In this document: in pieces, positions 11,701 through 20,589 of the stretch | How positions within the stretch are numbered: the stretch's first letter is position 1 | Layout of the letters: each line of letters opens with the position of its first letter | Source: Arcuatula senhousia | Lineage: Eukaryota > Mollusca > Bivalvia > Mytilida > Mytilidae | Direction: 5' to 3' | NCBI GenBank assembly: GCA_963971305.1 | Contig: OZ020303.1 | Span: 15,931,184 to 15,995,183, forward strand | Length of the DNA: 64,000 bases | Program-made: the position numbers and the translations under genes | Notes under the pieces: model-generated | Seen by the model: the letters and a program-made list of their open reading frames with translations, nothing else | Database searches by the model: none | What the model was told of the DNA's origin: nothing

Positions 11701-14700
11701 CCTAATTTTTGCCAAATTTGCACTTATTAAGCCCAATATCTTGAAAACTAACCAAGATATTTCATAAATTTAAATCGCATATGGTAATACACAATAATAT
11801 CTACAAATATATGTATCTGTGTAGTTCAGGTGAGCGATTCAGGCTCTTGGGAGCCTCTTGTTATTTTATACCTTCATTTTATACTGTGTCCAGCTTTGAG
11901 ACTTAGTTCTCTGTGTTAATAGTTTATATTAGATAATTTACATTCTTGTGAAATACATGTTTATTATATATGTGCTGTTTTATTGTAGATTCAAAAACTT
12001 AAAAATCAGAGGGAAGCAGAGTTGGTTCACAGTAAATATTTGAAGAACAATGCTTCACCTGGAGTGTTGCAAGAAGCTAAATTTGTTGTAAATAAATGGT
12101 CCACAACAAACAGTAGGTATTACATGTACATGTATACTGCTGAGGGTAGCTGACATGTATCAGCAACATTTCTTAATATGGCTTAGGCTCTAGCCTAAAA
12201 TCGGACGAAGTAAAAAAAATAAAATAATAAAAAAATAAAATTTGAATAATGTCAATGATTAAAAGCCCCTTCTTCCCTTCTTTTTAATCACCCAGGACAA
12301 CCATGGCATTTGCATTCTTGTTAAAGAATACCTTGGATCAATAATTATGCAAACTTAAAATTGATTTGTGCAAATACCGTCCAAATATTTGTGGACAACA
12401 CTAAGTGGGGATGAATTAACTTCTTCATGATGTCATTTCTCTGTCAGAGAATTTCGCACTTCAGTAGACATCAAACGAAATGTCAACATTCATTCAGCCA
12501 GGTTTTGAAGATTTTCGGTGTCAGTATTTAATTCTCCGTATTGACATTAGGAGATCGATTCAGAAACCTGGTTGAAAATAACAGCATGAAGGTTTGAGGA
12601 TATCACATGTCAGCATGTATTTGTGTGGTAGGACCCTTTATTTCCATTTTTAAATTTTGTCTTGTCATAGGCTGAGATTAGCTGAATCAGTGCAAGGCTT
12701 ATTTATGATCATGGTGCATTATTATTCATCTGTAAATATTCCCATATAAATTACATTGATTTGGTGTCATGTTGCTATAGGTGACGTCATTTAGTCTGTC
12801 GTCATGTAAACACGTCACCATATTGGAATCTGTTGTAATGGTGTTTTTTTGTAGGTCACTGACGTAATTTCGAATAAAGTTTCAATTGCGCACAAATTCT
12901 TGAAAAAAATTGTTTGAAAATTTTAATGGTTTATAAAATTATGTTTATCGCCAAAACATAATTTCTTTTAAGTTTCTCATGCGAAAACACAGCTAAAGCT
13001 GGCCTTTGGGATTCTGGGATCGATTTACAAAATGCTACTGCTGGTTTGCAACATTTATACACTTGATGTGAGACCTATATTCTACACTTAGTCAGATTTC
13101 GTCCGATAATATTATCATATACCAGTGTGTCCACATGTAAAGAATGCATGCTAAATTAACAATCCTCAGTGACAATGTGATTTGTATTTATATTAAAGTC
13201 ACTTACAGGTTTCCTATCAAAAGCTGATGTCTTAGAAAATTCTGAATTAATACATGAAATTTTATACATTATAAACTGTTGAATGAGGTTTTTAATCTCT
13301 CCATCATGCTTATTATTTTGTATTCATTGCAATATGCAAATGAAGACACATCATGTTCGGATGAAAATTTATGCTTGTTGTTTCTAGCTCACCTGACCCA
13401 AAGGTATTGTCATCACTAGGTGTCAATCTGTTACTTCTTCAAAAACTTGATCTAAGTATTGTTTCTGTTGACCCCATATAGGGGTATTTAGGGGTTTTGG
13501 TCCTTTAAAGAAAAACTATAATAAAAAGAGAAAAGCTGTTGCTTGCTATAATATTTAATTAATTGAATTTGAGCTTGACAAAAGTCTCATTATAAGGTTT
13601 TTGTAAGTCGAAATTTGTTGGAAGCTGTCAGTTGACCCCATATAGGGGTTTTGGTCCTTTAAGGAAAAACTATAATAGAAAGAGAAAAGATGTTGCCTGC
13701 TATAATATTCAGTTAATTGAGCTGAACAAAAGTTTCCTTAAAATTTTTGGCCCTTTAAAGGTGACCAATAGTGTTTTTATGCCCCGCCAACAAAGTTGGG
13801 GGACATATAGTTTTTCGGTCTGTAAGTCCGTCCATCCTTCACACTTTAGTTTTCCGCACTTTTTTTCGACATCCTTGCATATATTCAAAAGATTTTTGAT
13901 ATGTGAGTCTACCATGATGAGTTACAGGTCACTGATTTTGACCTAAATTATTGCCCTTGGACTTGGCAAAGTTTGTAAAAATAACAGTTTTTCTCACTTT
14001 TTTCGACATCCTTTCATGTATTCAAAAGATGTTTAGTATGTGAATCTACCATGATGAGTTACAGGTCAAGTTTGAGTTTCGTTCTGGTCCACTGATTTTG
14101 ACCTAAATTATGGCCCTTGGACTTAGCAAATTTTGTAAAAATAACAGTTTTATTTTATTTGCCAGCGGGGCATCAGTGTCATCTTGACACATTTCCTTGT
14201 TTGCTTATAAGATTAAAACTTTTGCAAATAGATAATTTAAGCTGCTAAAACCTTCACCTCATTGAGCTTTACAGTCTTTGAATTCAGGTGAGGGAATCTG
14301 GCTCCTTGGAGCCTCTTGTTTTATGAACATAGGAATTTCTATCCATTGACGTCCAGATGATAATTCTTTGTGTATGTAGTATGTACAGTACCATTAAAAA
14401 AAAATTACATTTTTAGTTAGTAGAAGAATGGAAGCTGTGAATAGGTCAGCAGAGAAGAAGAGACATAATCAGGCAACAGCAAGTCAGAGTAGCTCCTACA
14501 CCAGTGATTCCAGCATCTCACCACCAGGAAAGAGGAAAAGTCAGTGTCTGTTTGACAGCTCAGATGAAGAAATTGAAAGAATCAACAACCTGAAGATAAA
14601 TGTCTCAAAAAAGACCAGGGGTAAAAAAAGATATCTAATTGTATACCACAAGCTGTCATTAACTCTAGACACATATTTTGAAGTTGGTACTCATGACTCA

Positions 14701-17700
14701 AGAAAGCTCTTCAAAAACTTTTCCTTATGAAAAAACAATATTTCAGGTTATTTAATTGCCAATATTAATCTCCTGTTTTCACAAGATTTATTATAGATAT
14801 TATAATAAGATAATGTTGTTACAATTACTTTTTTAGCAAAACGCAGTGTTATGTTAGATGTTAGAAAAGAGCCTGCATTAAAGAAAAAGAGAGTGAGATC
14901 TCCAATAGACCCACTTCCAAGAAGCATTAATACATCTGTTATAGAGATTTCAGATGACTCTTTATTGACAATCAGTGATCAAGAAAACCAAGACAATATA
15001 CAAGGAGCAACAGCCTTACAGAGTTCCTCATCAGGAAGTCAGTCAGTCGTCAGATGTCCTGTTCTAAATTGTAACTTTCAGAGTAGCTCTAAAACTATGT
15101 TTGATCTTCACATGGAATTATATGAACATTCCTCTAATATTCCTTGGCATGAGATGCCTGATAGTAAAGAAATGCTGAAAATTGAAGAGACATTTTGTCC
15201 TGAATGTGGCAAGATTTTTAAGGTACCAATATCTTTAAACTGACATTCAAATATTTTCATGCTTTGGAGTTTATGGTTTTAGAGTTTTGAAGTAGAACAA
15301 ATGTATCCTTAATACAAATAAAAGGTAAATTTGATAAATGGAAAAGTTTTTTTTTTATTAAAATGCATACAAGAGTGCTATGAGTATGCATGTTATTCTC
15401 CCGTCGGGAGACAAAAGCTGACATTTTGACCCAGCTCCTGTTCTCCCGACTTTTTGTGGAATCTCCTGTTTTTTCAAAACTTGACAAAATTTAAGATTTT
15501 ATAGACATTTTAATTGTTTAGTCATAAAACATTTCCAGTGATTTAGGTGTTTGCCAATTAGTCAGATGTTTATTTCACAGGAAAATGTGTTAATATGAGG
15601 TTAATTGTCATAATTGACCATATGATTGTATAAACAGTTGGACATTAATTTGTGAAACCAGGTACATTTGGCTAGTGCCCCCGATTAACATTGAAATGCA
15701 ATTTTTAAGAGAGTTGAAAATCTGCTTTTGTGTCCAATCTCCAGCTAAAAAAATCAAAATCTCCAGCTCTGTCATGCCGGATCTGCCAAATGTATGTATG
15801 AGTATGAGTATTATCTTGCTTTTCAATACCAAGCTATTTAAATGGTCATGTTAATCCAGTATGTATATTGCATTGATTTCTTGTCTATATAAATGGTTTC
15901 TTTTTCTTGTTTATCTGCAGACATTCACTGATTGTAAAAGGCATATGAGTGATGTTAAGCATTCAACTCCAAATGATCCAATCAGAATTGGAGGCTATCT
16001 CTGTCAGAATTGTTTGAAATTATTCAGTAGAGAGGATGAATGTTGTAGTCATATCAAAAGTCTGAAGCATTTCAATGTAGCCTTTCCTTTTAAAGGTAAG
16101 TTCAAAAATGATATGCATGTCTTTTGTGAAGCTGTTCTCTTTTATATAAATGTATAGAGTTTGACAAGTTTTAGAATCAAATTGGAGATTTAGTATTGGA
16201 ACTACGCCTACATAAAGTAAGGAGCTATATCATGGTAAATGCTTTACAGCTTGAAGAGAAAACACCTTAAAACAGACCATCCTGTATAAACCTATGAGCA
16301 TTTATAAGAAAAGTTGTAAACTTGATGTATCAGGTCATTCTGAAAAGAAAATTCATATTTGCAACTATTTATATTTTTAGAGGATATAGATAAGAAGTAC
16401 CAGAAAGGAATACCAGTCTCCCACAATTTTGTAGAGGACTACTATGCAAAATGTATTGATGTTGACATACAGCTTGTGTGCTGTGATTGTGATATGATCA
16501 TTGAGGGACCTCAACAACTTAAACAGCATCTTGATGAGACAAATCTTACACACCACTGTAGTGTCTTATCTAGTACTGAACAGGTGAATACCATAGGAGT
16601 AATGCTGTTCGTGGAAATTAAGATATAACCTTAAAACCATTAATATAAAATCTTTTATTTTGTTGATGCTTAATTAAGTTGGCTACTTACTTTCACGAAA
16701 GAACAAGACAAAAAAGACAAAAGCATTTCAGTTTAAGGTGTGACTGTTTCTTCTGAATGTACATGTACTAATCAGCATTTGAAAATCCATCAGCTTTAAT
16801 CTGTTGCTATGATGTGGTCTACATGTCTGCAGAAGTTTCTCTTTTAACTTATTCTTGAATTGTTTTGTTTCAGACTGAAATATTTGCAAGTTACTTTTGT
16901 ACAAACAAATGTGCTTCTTGTCATTCAGTGGTTAATGAGAGCAAAGGATTTCATAAGTGGGACAAGAAGATATGTGGAAAAATTTTAGTTGATGGACTTG
17001 CTTCCTTCAGAGAATTAGTCATCGGTCACTGTGTCAAACTTGAAATAGGCAATAAAAGTAACTTACAGGCTAAAAGAAGATTAGGCAAAAATCCACACAA
17101 GGCTTCAGATGTAGTGGATAAAGACATAAAGTCAACAAAATGTGCTGATGAAGTAGACAAAAAACAAATTCCTTTAACTGAGACAAAATGTGAAAGCAAA
17201 GGAATGTTGTCAAATGCTACTGATAACAATTGTGATGTAAACTCCCTAGCAGGCTTGGGAGTAACACAAAAATCTGATAAAAATAGTGATGTAAACTTAG
17301 CATCTAGCTCGGGAGTAACACAAAAGTCTTCCATCACAAATAAATACGATCCATTTATGACATATAGAGATAAGCCTCAAGCTTCAAACAATAGAAACAG
17401 TTGGCCACCAAAGAGACCCAGGAGAAGTAAGATTTCTGATGTGGTTAACAGGTTAAATGCTTTGGAATTCAAACCCCTAGAAGATCCAGAACCTTCATTT
17501 CTGAAGGAGATGAATAACATTATCTTTCTAGATGTAGACAACTGGCCAAAGTTCTTTCACAAATTACCTCAGAGTTTACCTCTAAAGACCTTTGTATGGG
17601 GATTTTATGGAGGAAAAACAGTGTGGTATCCACCAAAAGAGTAGGTTTATTTAAATTTTTTCTGTTATGATGTTATCAGATGATTCCGATTTATTTTTTA

Positions 17701-20589
17701 TAAAAACATTCTACCTGGTTGTTCATCATTTTTATGAAAACAAAAAAACTGCTTTCTGACACTTTTCTTGCCATCGATCATTGCACATATTACTACAGAT
17801 GTTATATTAATAGTCTTCATGAAATTTGCCTGACTGCATTTGATCAGACAGTTATATTTATATCAAATTGTCAAAATCAAGCAAAATTTTTGACAAAATA
17901 AAAACAATACTTTCAAAATTTCTTTGATCAGGCATCTGACTGAGGGACAGGCCAGAATTTTAAACTTTTATGGTGACTGTAATAAAACCTACATTCCTCT
18001 GTACCGGTATATGTTCAAAAAATCTTGAAAAAATGTAATTACATGTACTAGTAATTTTAACAGTTCTGAAAATAAATTTATTACAAACATTTAATCAAGT
18101 AAATGAAGCAGATGAAATATAGTAGTATGTACAAGCATCCACATGAATTTATCTTGAGTGTTAAGCGTACACATATCAAAATTAGTCAAACAGTACATGT
18201 ATTAAAATGTGTCTGACTTATCGTTAAGGGAGTACGAGCCTGAGATTTTTTGTAATTAAAAGTTATTTAAAATAGAAAATTTGGAAAGAATAGCTCAAAA
18301 TAGCTAGACTTTATGAAAAAAGTTTTCAAAACCATGGAGCCGTTTTTGTCTCGCCTGCGACTTTAGTCGCTGAAGGCGAGACATAGGTATTACTTTCCAG
18401 CGGCTGCGGCGGCGGCGACGGCGACGGCGTAAACTTTTTTGTAAGACTTTTGTGGAAAATGAATTACAAGAAAAGTATAATAGCTAGGCATCTGATATTT
18501 GGTATACAGACAGTTGGGGTTATGGTCTACGCAACTGGCACCATGCCGTTTGACCCTGACCCCAATTTCATGGTTCAGCGACTCTGTGAACTTAGATGTT
18601 TTTTCAGGCCAAAGGACCCCTTTGTAAGACTTTTGTGGAAAATGATTTACAAGAAAAGCATAATAGCTAGGCATCTGATATTTGGTATACAGACAGGTGG
18701 GGTTATGGTCTACGCAGCAGGCACCATGCTGTTTGACCCTGACCCCAATTGCATGGTTCAGCGACTCTGTGAACTTAGATGTTTTTTTCAGGCCAAAAGA
18801 CCCCTTTGTAAGACTTTTGTGGAAAATGAATTACAAGAAAAGCATAATAGCTAGGCATCTGATATTTGGTATACAGACAGTTGGGGTTATGGTCTACGCA
18901 ACTGGCACCATGCCGTTTGACCCTGACCCCATTTTCACGCTCTAGTGACTCTGTGAACTTAGGTCTTTTTCAGGCCAAAAATCTTTATTGTAAGACTTTT
19001 GTGGACAATGAATTGCCGGAAAATTATAATAGCTAGGCATCTGATATTGGATATACAGACAGTTGCGGTTATGGACAACGCAACTGTCACCATGCCATGT
19101 GACCATGACCCCATTTTTACGCTCCAGTGACTCTGTGAACTTAGGTTTTTTTCAGGCAGAAAACTTTTTGTAATACTTGTGTGGACAATGGATTGTTTGA
19201 ATAGTATAATAGCTAGGCATCTGATATTGGGTATACAGACACTTTTTGTGTTTATATCAAGAAATGAAAGCTTAGGTAGTTGATTTTAGTGATGGTGCCG
19301 GCAGGCGAGACATACTTTTAGTGGCCACACTTGTTAAGATATAAGCACCGAAAAATATGGCGGGAAAAATTTTTCTCTGGGTTTTTCATAAGAAATACAT
19401 TGAAAATTCTTTTTCTGTTTTAACATAGAAATTATAATTAGAATAGGTAGAAAATTTCAAAAGGAGTTTATTAGGACCTTCTATAATTAGTAATGAACAA
19501 ATATTAGGAAACCATGTTGGAAAATTTTTAATGCATTTGAATGGATAAAAGCCGAGAATCCCAAAAATCTTCAATTTCTGAGGCTCGTACTCCCTTAAAG
19601 CCTATCAGAAATACTTCATTATAAACAGAAGGTTTTACTTGTTATTAAAAGGCAAAGTAAAAGAGTATAGTCATAGCTCAACTAAGACCAACAAATGCAC
19701 AGAAGTAAAACTGAAGGTGTTACATGTATTAAGAATTAAGAGCTTTGAAATACTAGTTTATGGCTGCTTGTCACAATCAGTAAATTAGAACCTTAGCATT
19801 ATTTTCTGTTTCGTTTTCAAGTGTTCAAGCATTTAGGGATCAGCAATCTACAGGGATGTTTTATCTGAATGACAGATGTGGTACAACAAAGGATGCAGCT
19901 GATTTTGCTATTACTCTAACCGTGAGTAAAATTTGTAGGACATTATTCTAGTGATTGGTCATGTTGGTTCTAAAGATTTTACTTTGTAACTATAAAAATT
20001 ATGTTATAAGTATATAAAGTTCTTATATCCACAAATTGTGTTTTCATTGTAATGTTTGTTTTTTTAAATACATGTAGATTTTATTACACCTGTATGTAAC
20101 CCCCCCCCTTTTTTCGGCACACTAAGAAATTGTTCAGAATAGACAGGTTTTCATTTTTAGAAGAAAATGAGATGTGGAATAAGTGTATGTGACACAACCT
20201 ACAATGTGAACATAAATTTAAAACATCCTCAATGGAAAACAGCCAGCAGCCATCAATGTGACCAGCGGTCGCTGCTTGCTGTTTTTCAATTGGCCCCTGG
20301 ATTGAAGACAGGTTTATAGTATATTAAGGGATTCACTGTAATTGTTGATATCTTTTCATAAAGCTTGTAACTTACTGAGTTCTTATATTTACAGGTTGGT
20401 AAAATGGACATGTGTCTCCCTTCCTGGGTCAACTTCACCATTTTGTCAGGTGATAAAGGGTTCTGTGAGCTAGAGAGACAAATGGATAAAACATCCAAGA
20501 GAAAACTAGTGGTGATAGATCCACACCAAGCCACAAAGTTCTCTGATCATGCTCTTTATACAATGATTGTTAGTGTGACTCATACCTAA
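2701..20589 (+). CDS. ZNF451-like: ZNF451-like C2H2 zinc-finger protein, 3' nine exons
   Basis: Nine exons join in phase to 2,235 nt (744 residues plus stop): 2701-2781, 11989-12112, 14417-14620, 14837-15222, 15921-16095, 16381-16583, 16874-17640, 19822-19921, 20395-20589. All introns are GT-AG. Order: a charged helix with HSKYLKN and VVNKW motifs; a Ser-rich acidic part with nuclear-localisation-like KKKRVR; four clear C2H2-type fingers (exons 4-6) and a degenerate Cys cluster (exon 7); a linker; then a C-terminal domain with [29 protein letters not shown] and [10 protein letters not shown]. Those last motifs match the PIN-like domain of vertebrate ZNF451 (ZATT), a nuclear SUMO ligase and TDP2 partner. 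The N terminus is missing; it probably lies left of the window. It has fewer fingers than the vertebrate protein and ends soon after the PIN-like domain, without the UIM-like tail. Family assignment is fairly sure; SUMO ligase activity is inference. Confidence 0.82.
3477..4018 (+). repeat. GTCTCGCC-family element, left end plus tandem core
   Basis: Starts TTTTTGTCTCGCCTGCGAGAC, as does the copy at 18.35 kb, and continues as about 2.5 copies of a ~175-bp unit with TTGATATTTGGT, GCATTAGCATCA and GCTCCTGCAGT. It stops where the next element begins; no right end is seen. Confidence 0.75.
4019..4866 (+). repeat. AGCTCACC-family element, left end, truncated
   Basis: TTTTTAGCTCACCTGGACC is followed by the typical CCATCACTTGGCGTCCGTCGTCGTC microsatellite and a first long unit carrying AACATGGCCGCCATGGCTAAAAATAGAAC. 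The match to other copies ends near 4866 without the 3' stem-loop. Confidence 0.85.
4867..5860. other. Intronic DNA without recognised features
   Basis: AT-rich intron of the ZNF451-like gene. An A/T simple repeat lies at 5468-5515. I see no exon, RNA gene or terminal repeat. Confidence 0.6.
5900..6690 (+). repeat. Three tRNA-like (SINE-type) units in tandem
   Basis: Three ~190-bp units. Each has a tRNA-like head (6205-6268, 6383-6448, 6594-6658) with an A-box-like TAGCGTAGTGGTTA in the best copy and a B-box-like GTTCGAATC in all three, then a T-run that could end pol III transcription. The units are separated by a shared GAAAAAATACAAAATGCTTTTATTTA tail-like segment, of which another copy lies at 5908. 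The heads do not fold as intact tRNAs by eye, so I call them a tRNA-derived SINE-like repeat rather than tRNA genes. Confidence 0.6.
6824..8173 (+). CDS. Transposase exon 1
   Basis: 450 codons holding the zinc motifs, the helix-turn-helix and two catalytic Asp residues. Donor AAG|GTAAAC follows; the frame stops soon after in the intron. Confidence 0.85.
6824..9663 (+). CDS. DDE transposase with SWIM zinc finger (3 exons)
   Basis: Exons 6824-8173, 8598-8748 and 9083-9663 join in phase to 693 residues. Order: Cys-rich zinc motif (CVLCSKR...[10 protein letters not shown], ~11-55); a second Cys/His cluster (CFLCKKPG...CCPSHL, ~107-150); a helix-turn-helix-like region ([17 protein letters not shown], ~240-290); a DDE nuclease of the DDE_Tnp_4 type with D324 in [10 protein letters not shown]407 in VVDRGFRD and E456 in [13 protein letters not shown]; and a C-terminal SWIM finger (C624-x-C626...C636-x-H638) followed by an acidic tail. 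All three acidic residues are present and no stop or frameshift is seen. It would cut and paste DNA if active. It sits inside an intron of the ZNF451-like gene on the same strand. I could not find terminal inverted repeats, so it may be a transposon copy or a domesticated gene. The start is the first ATG, after an acceptor-like TTTTCAG. Confidence 0.85.
8598..8748 (+). CDS. Transposase exon 2
   Basis: Acceptor TATTACAG, donor AAAG|GTAATT. It encodes [18 protein letters not shown] with the catalytic Glu, and ends in phase 1. Confidence 0.82.
9083..9663 (+). CDS. Transposase exon 3 (SWIM domain)
   Basis: Acceptor GTTACAG, in phase with exon 2. It carries the WYCKCRSGS...[15 protein letters not shown]-type zinc finger and an Asp/Ser/Thr-rich tail ending at TAA 9661-9663. 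Confidence 0.82.
9713..10055 (+). repeat. 48-bp minisatellite after the transposase
   Basis: About seven copies of a 48-bp unit with CTTGTATGAGTCAATATTAAT and GATGTTCTCTCTGTGTGAAATG, starting 50 nt after the transposase stop. One shortened copy is near 9985. Confidence 0.9.
10103..10108 (+). terminator. Candidate poly(A) signal AATAAA for the transposase
   Basis: First AATAAA (in TTTCAATAAAGAAAC) after the stop codon, about 440 nt downstream. If used, the whole minisatellite is in the 3' UTR. Confidence 0.5.
10356..11115 (+). repeat. ~350-bp AT-rich tandem repeat
   Basis: Two and a bit copies of a unit that starts TTTCCAGAAATC and runs through ATTATGCATTTTTTGC, TATTCTGTGTTGGAATTATTCAT and CACATAG. 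The sub-motif CCAGAAATCGGCGATTTTTG recurs inside each unit, about every 170 bp. Confidence 0.8.
11216..11863 (+). repeat. AGCTCACC-family element, 3' part
   Basis: Lacks the left end but carries the body (GATCCAACAAACGACATAGGAG, AACATGGCCACCATGGCTAAAAATAGAAC) and a complete 3' module: CAGGTGAGCGATTC, AGGCTCTTGGGAGCCT, CTTGTT. Confidence 0.85.
11989..12112 (+). CDS. ZNF451-like exon B
   Basis: Acceptor TTATTGTAG, donor ACA|GTAGGT. Encodes [20 protein letters not shown]...[10 protein letters not shown]. The helical segment resembles the N-terminal helix ahead of the fingers in vertebrate ZNF451. Ends in phase 1. Confidence 0.75.
12113..13384. other. Intronic DNA; possible eroded transposon
   Basis: AT-rich intron. 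AATCGGACGAA near 12210 and TTTCGTCCGAT near 13095 form an inverted pair about 900 bp apart, possibly the ends of an eroded transposon. No other structure recognised. Confidence 0.45.
13385..14321 (+). mobile_element. AGCTCACC-family element with both ends
   Basis: Left end TAGCTCACCTGACCC at 13385; right end CAGGTGAG, the GGCTCC-TT-GGAGCC stem and CTTGTT at 14286-14321. Short 150-bp monomers lie between. It is interrupted by an ATGCCCCGCC-family element (13774-14201). Confidence 0.82.
13774..14201 (+). mobile_element. ATGCCCCGCC-family element nested in the AGCTCACC element
   Basis: TTTTTATGCCCCGCCAACAAAG starts it. Near the right end come the inverted GCGGGGCAT (14165-14173), the stem-loop GTGTCA-TCT-TGACAC and CCTTGTTT. 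The core has two ~115-bp repeats (CATTTTTTTCGACATCC-like, CATGATGAGTTACAGGTC). The host sequence AATAGTGTTTTTGGCC is split inside its T-run. Confidence 0.85.
14417..14620 (+). CDS. ZNF451-like exon C
   Basis: Acceptor ATTTTTAG, donor CAGG|GGTAAA read as AGG G|GT. Encodes a Ser-rich stretch ([19 protein letters not shown]) and acidic [12 protein letters not shown]. Phase 1 at both ends. Confidence 0.78.
14837..15222 (+). CDS. ZNF451-like exon D (SIM-like motif, first zinc finger)
   Basis: Acceptor CTTTTTTAG, donor AAG|GTACCA. Encodes KKKRVR, the SUMO-interacting-type motif [11 protein letters not shown], a C2H2-type finger (CPVLNCNF...[10 protein letters not shown]) and the first half of a second (CPECGKIFK), which continues across the intron. 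Confidence 0.82.
15921..16095 (+). CDS. ZNF451-like exon E (zinc fingers)
   Basis: Acceptor TTATCTGCAG, donor AAAG|GTAAGT. Completes finger two ([10 protein letters not shown]) and carries finger three ([23 protein letters not shown]). Confidence 0.85.
16381..16583 (+). CDS. ZNF451-like exon F (zinc finger)
   Basis: Acceptor TATTTTTAG, donor CAG|GTGAAT. Contains a further finger ([26 protein letters not shown]). Confidence 0.83.
16874..17640 (+). CDS. ZNF451-like exon G (linker, start of PIN-like domain)
   Basis: Acceptor GTTTCAG, donor AAAGA|GTAGGT. A degenerate Cys cluster ([11 protein letters not shown]...) is followed by a polar linker with two GVTQKS repeats, a basic patch (PPKRPRRSK), and the start of the C-terminal domain ([30 protein letters not shown]). 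Confidence 0.87.
18228..19594. mobile_element. TTAA-flanked MITE (GGGAGTAC ends), split by a nested element
   Basis: Ends GGGAGTACGAGCCTGAGA and the inverted TCTGAGGCTCGTACTCCC, flanked by TTAA at 18224-18227 and 19595-19598. A second, uninterrupted copy lies at 58985-59362; comparing the two shows that this one was split by a GTCTCGCC-family element. Confidence 0.88.
18343..19335 (+). mobile_element. GTCTCGCC-family element nested in the MITE
   Basis: Starts TTTTTGTCTCGCCTGCGA after a T-run, followed by a GGCGACGGCGACGGCG stretch and about four ~195-bp units (AAGACTTTTGTGGAAAATGA, AGCTAGGCATCTGATATTTGG, TTTGACCCTGACCCC). Ends with inverted GGCGAGAC at 19304-19311, the GTGGCCAC palindrome at 19321 and CTTGTT at 19330-19335. 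The open frames across it come from the repeat, not a gene. Confidence 0.88.
19822..19921 (+). CDS. ZNF451-like exon H (PIN-like domain)
   Basis: Acceptor TTTTCAAG, donor ACC|GTGAGT. In phase with exon G. Encodes [10 protein letters not shown]...[16 protein letters not shown]; the KDAADFAI stretch is a strong family signature. Confidence 0.85.
20158..20300 (+). repeat. Fragment of the repeat linked to the reverse transcriptase
   Basis: GAGATGTGGAATAAGTGTATGTGACACA...CCAGCAGCCATCAA...CGGTCGCTGCTTGCTGTT...CAATTGGCCC matches the segments at 24917-25250 and 28404-28735 in order and orientation. Confidence 0.75.
20395..20589 (+). CDS. ZNF451-like last exon
   Basis: Acceptor TATTTACAG. Encodes [20 protein letters not shown]...FCELERQM...LVVIDPHQ and ends at TAA 20587-20589. 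The tail after the PIN-like domain is only about 20 residues. Confidence 0.85.
   Translation, partial: VGKMDMCLPSWVNFTILSGDKGFCELERQMDKTSKRKLVVIDPHQATKFSDHALYTMIVSVTHT

Noticed and set aside
18450..18945. Open frames of 134 and 87 codons
   Set aside because: They are the ~195-bp repeat unit read in phase; the peptide repeats with the DNA unit and lies inside a transposon.
19386..19574. Minus-strand 62-codon frame resembling the one at 59154-59342
   Set aside because: Both are the same part of two MITE copies; similarity is due to the DNA repeat, not a conserved gene.
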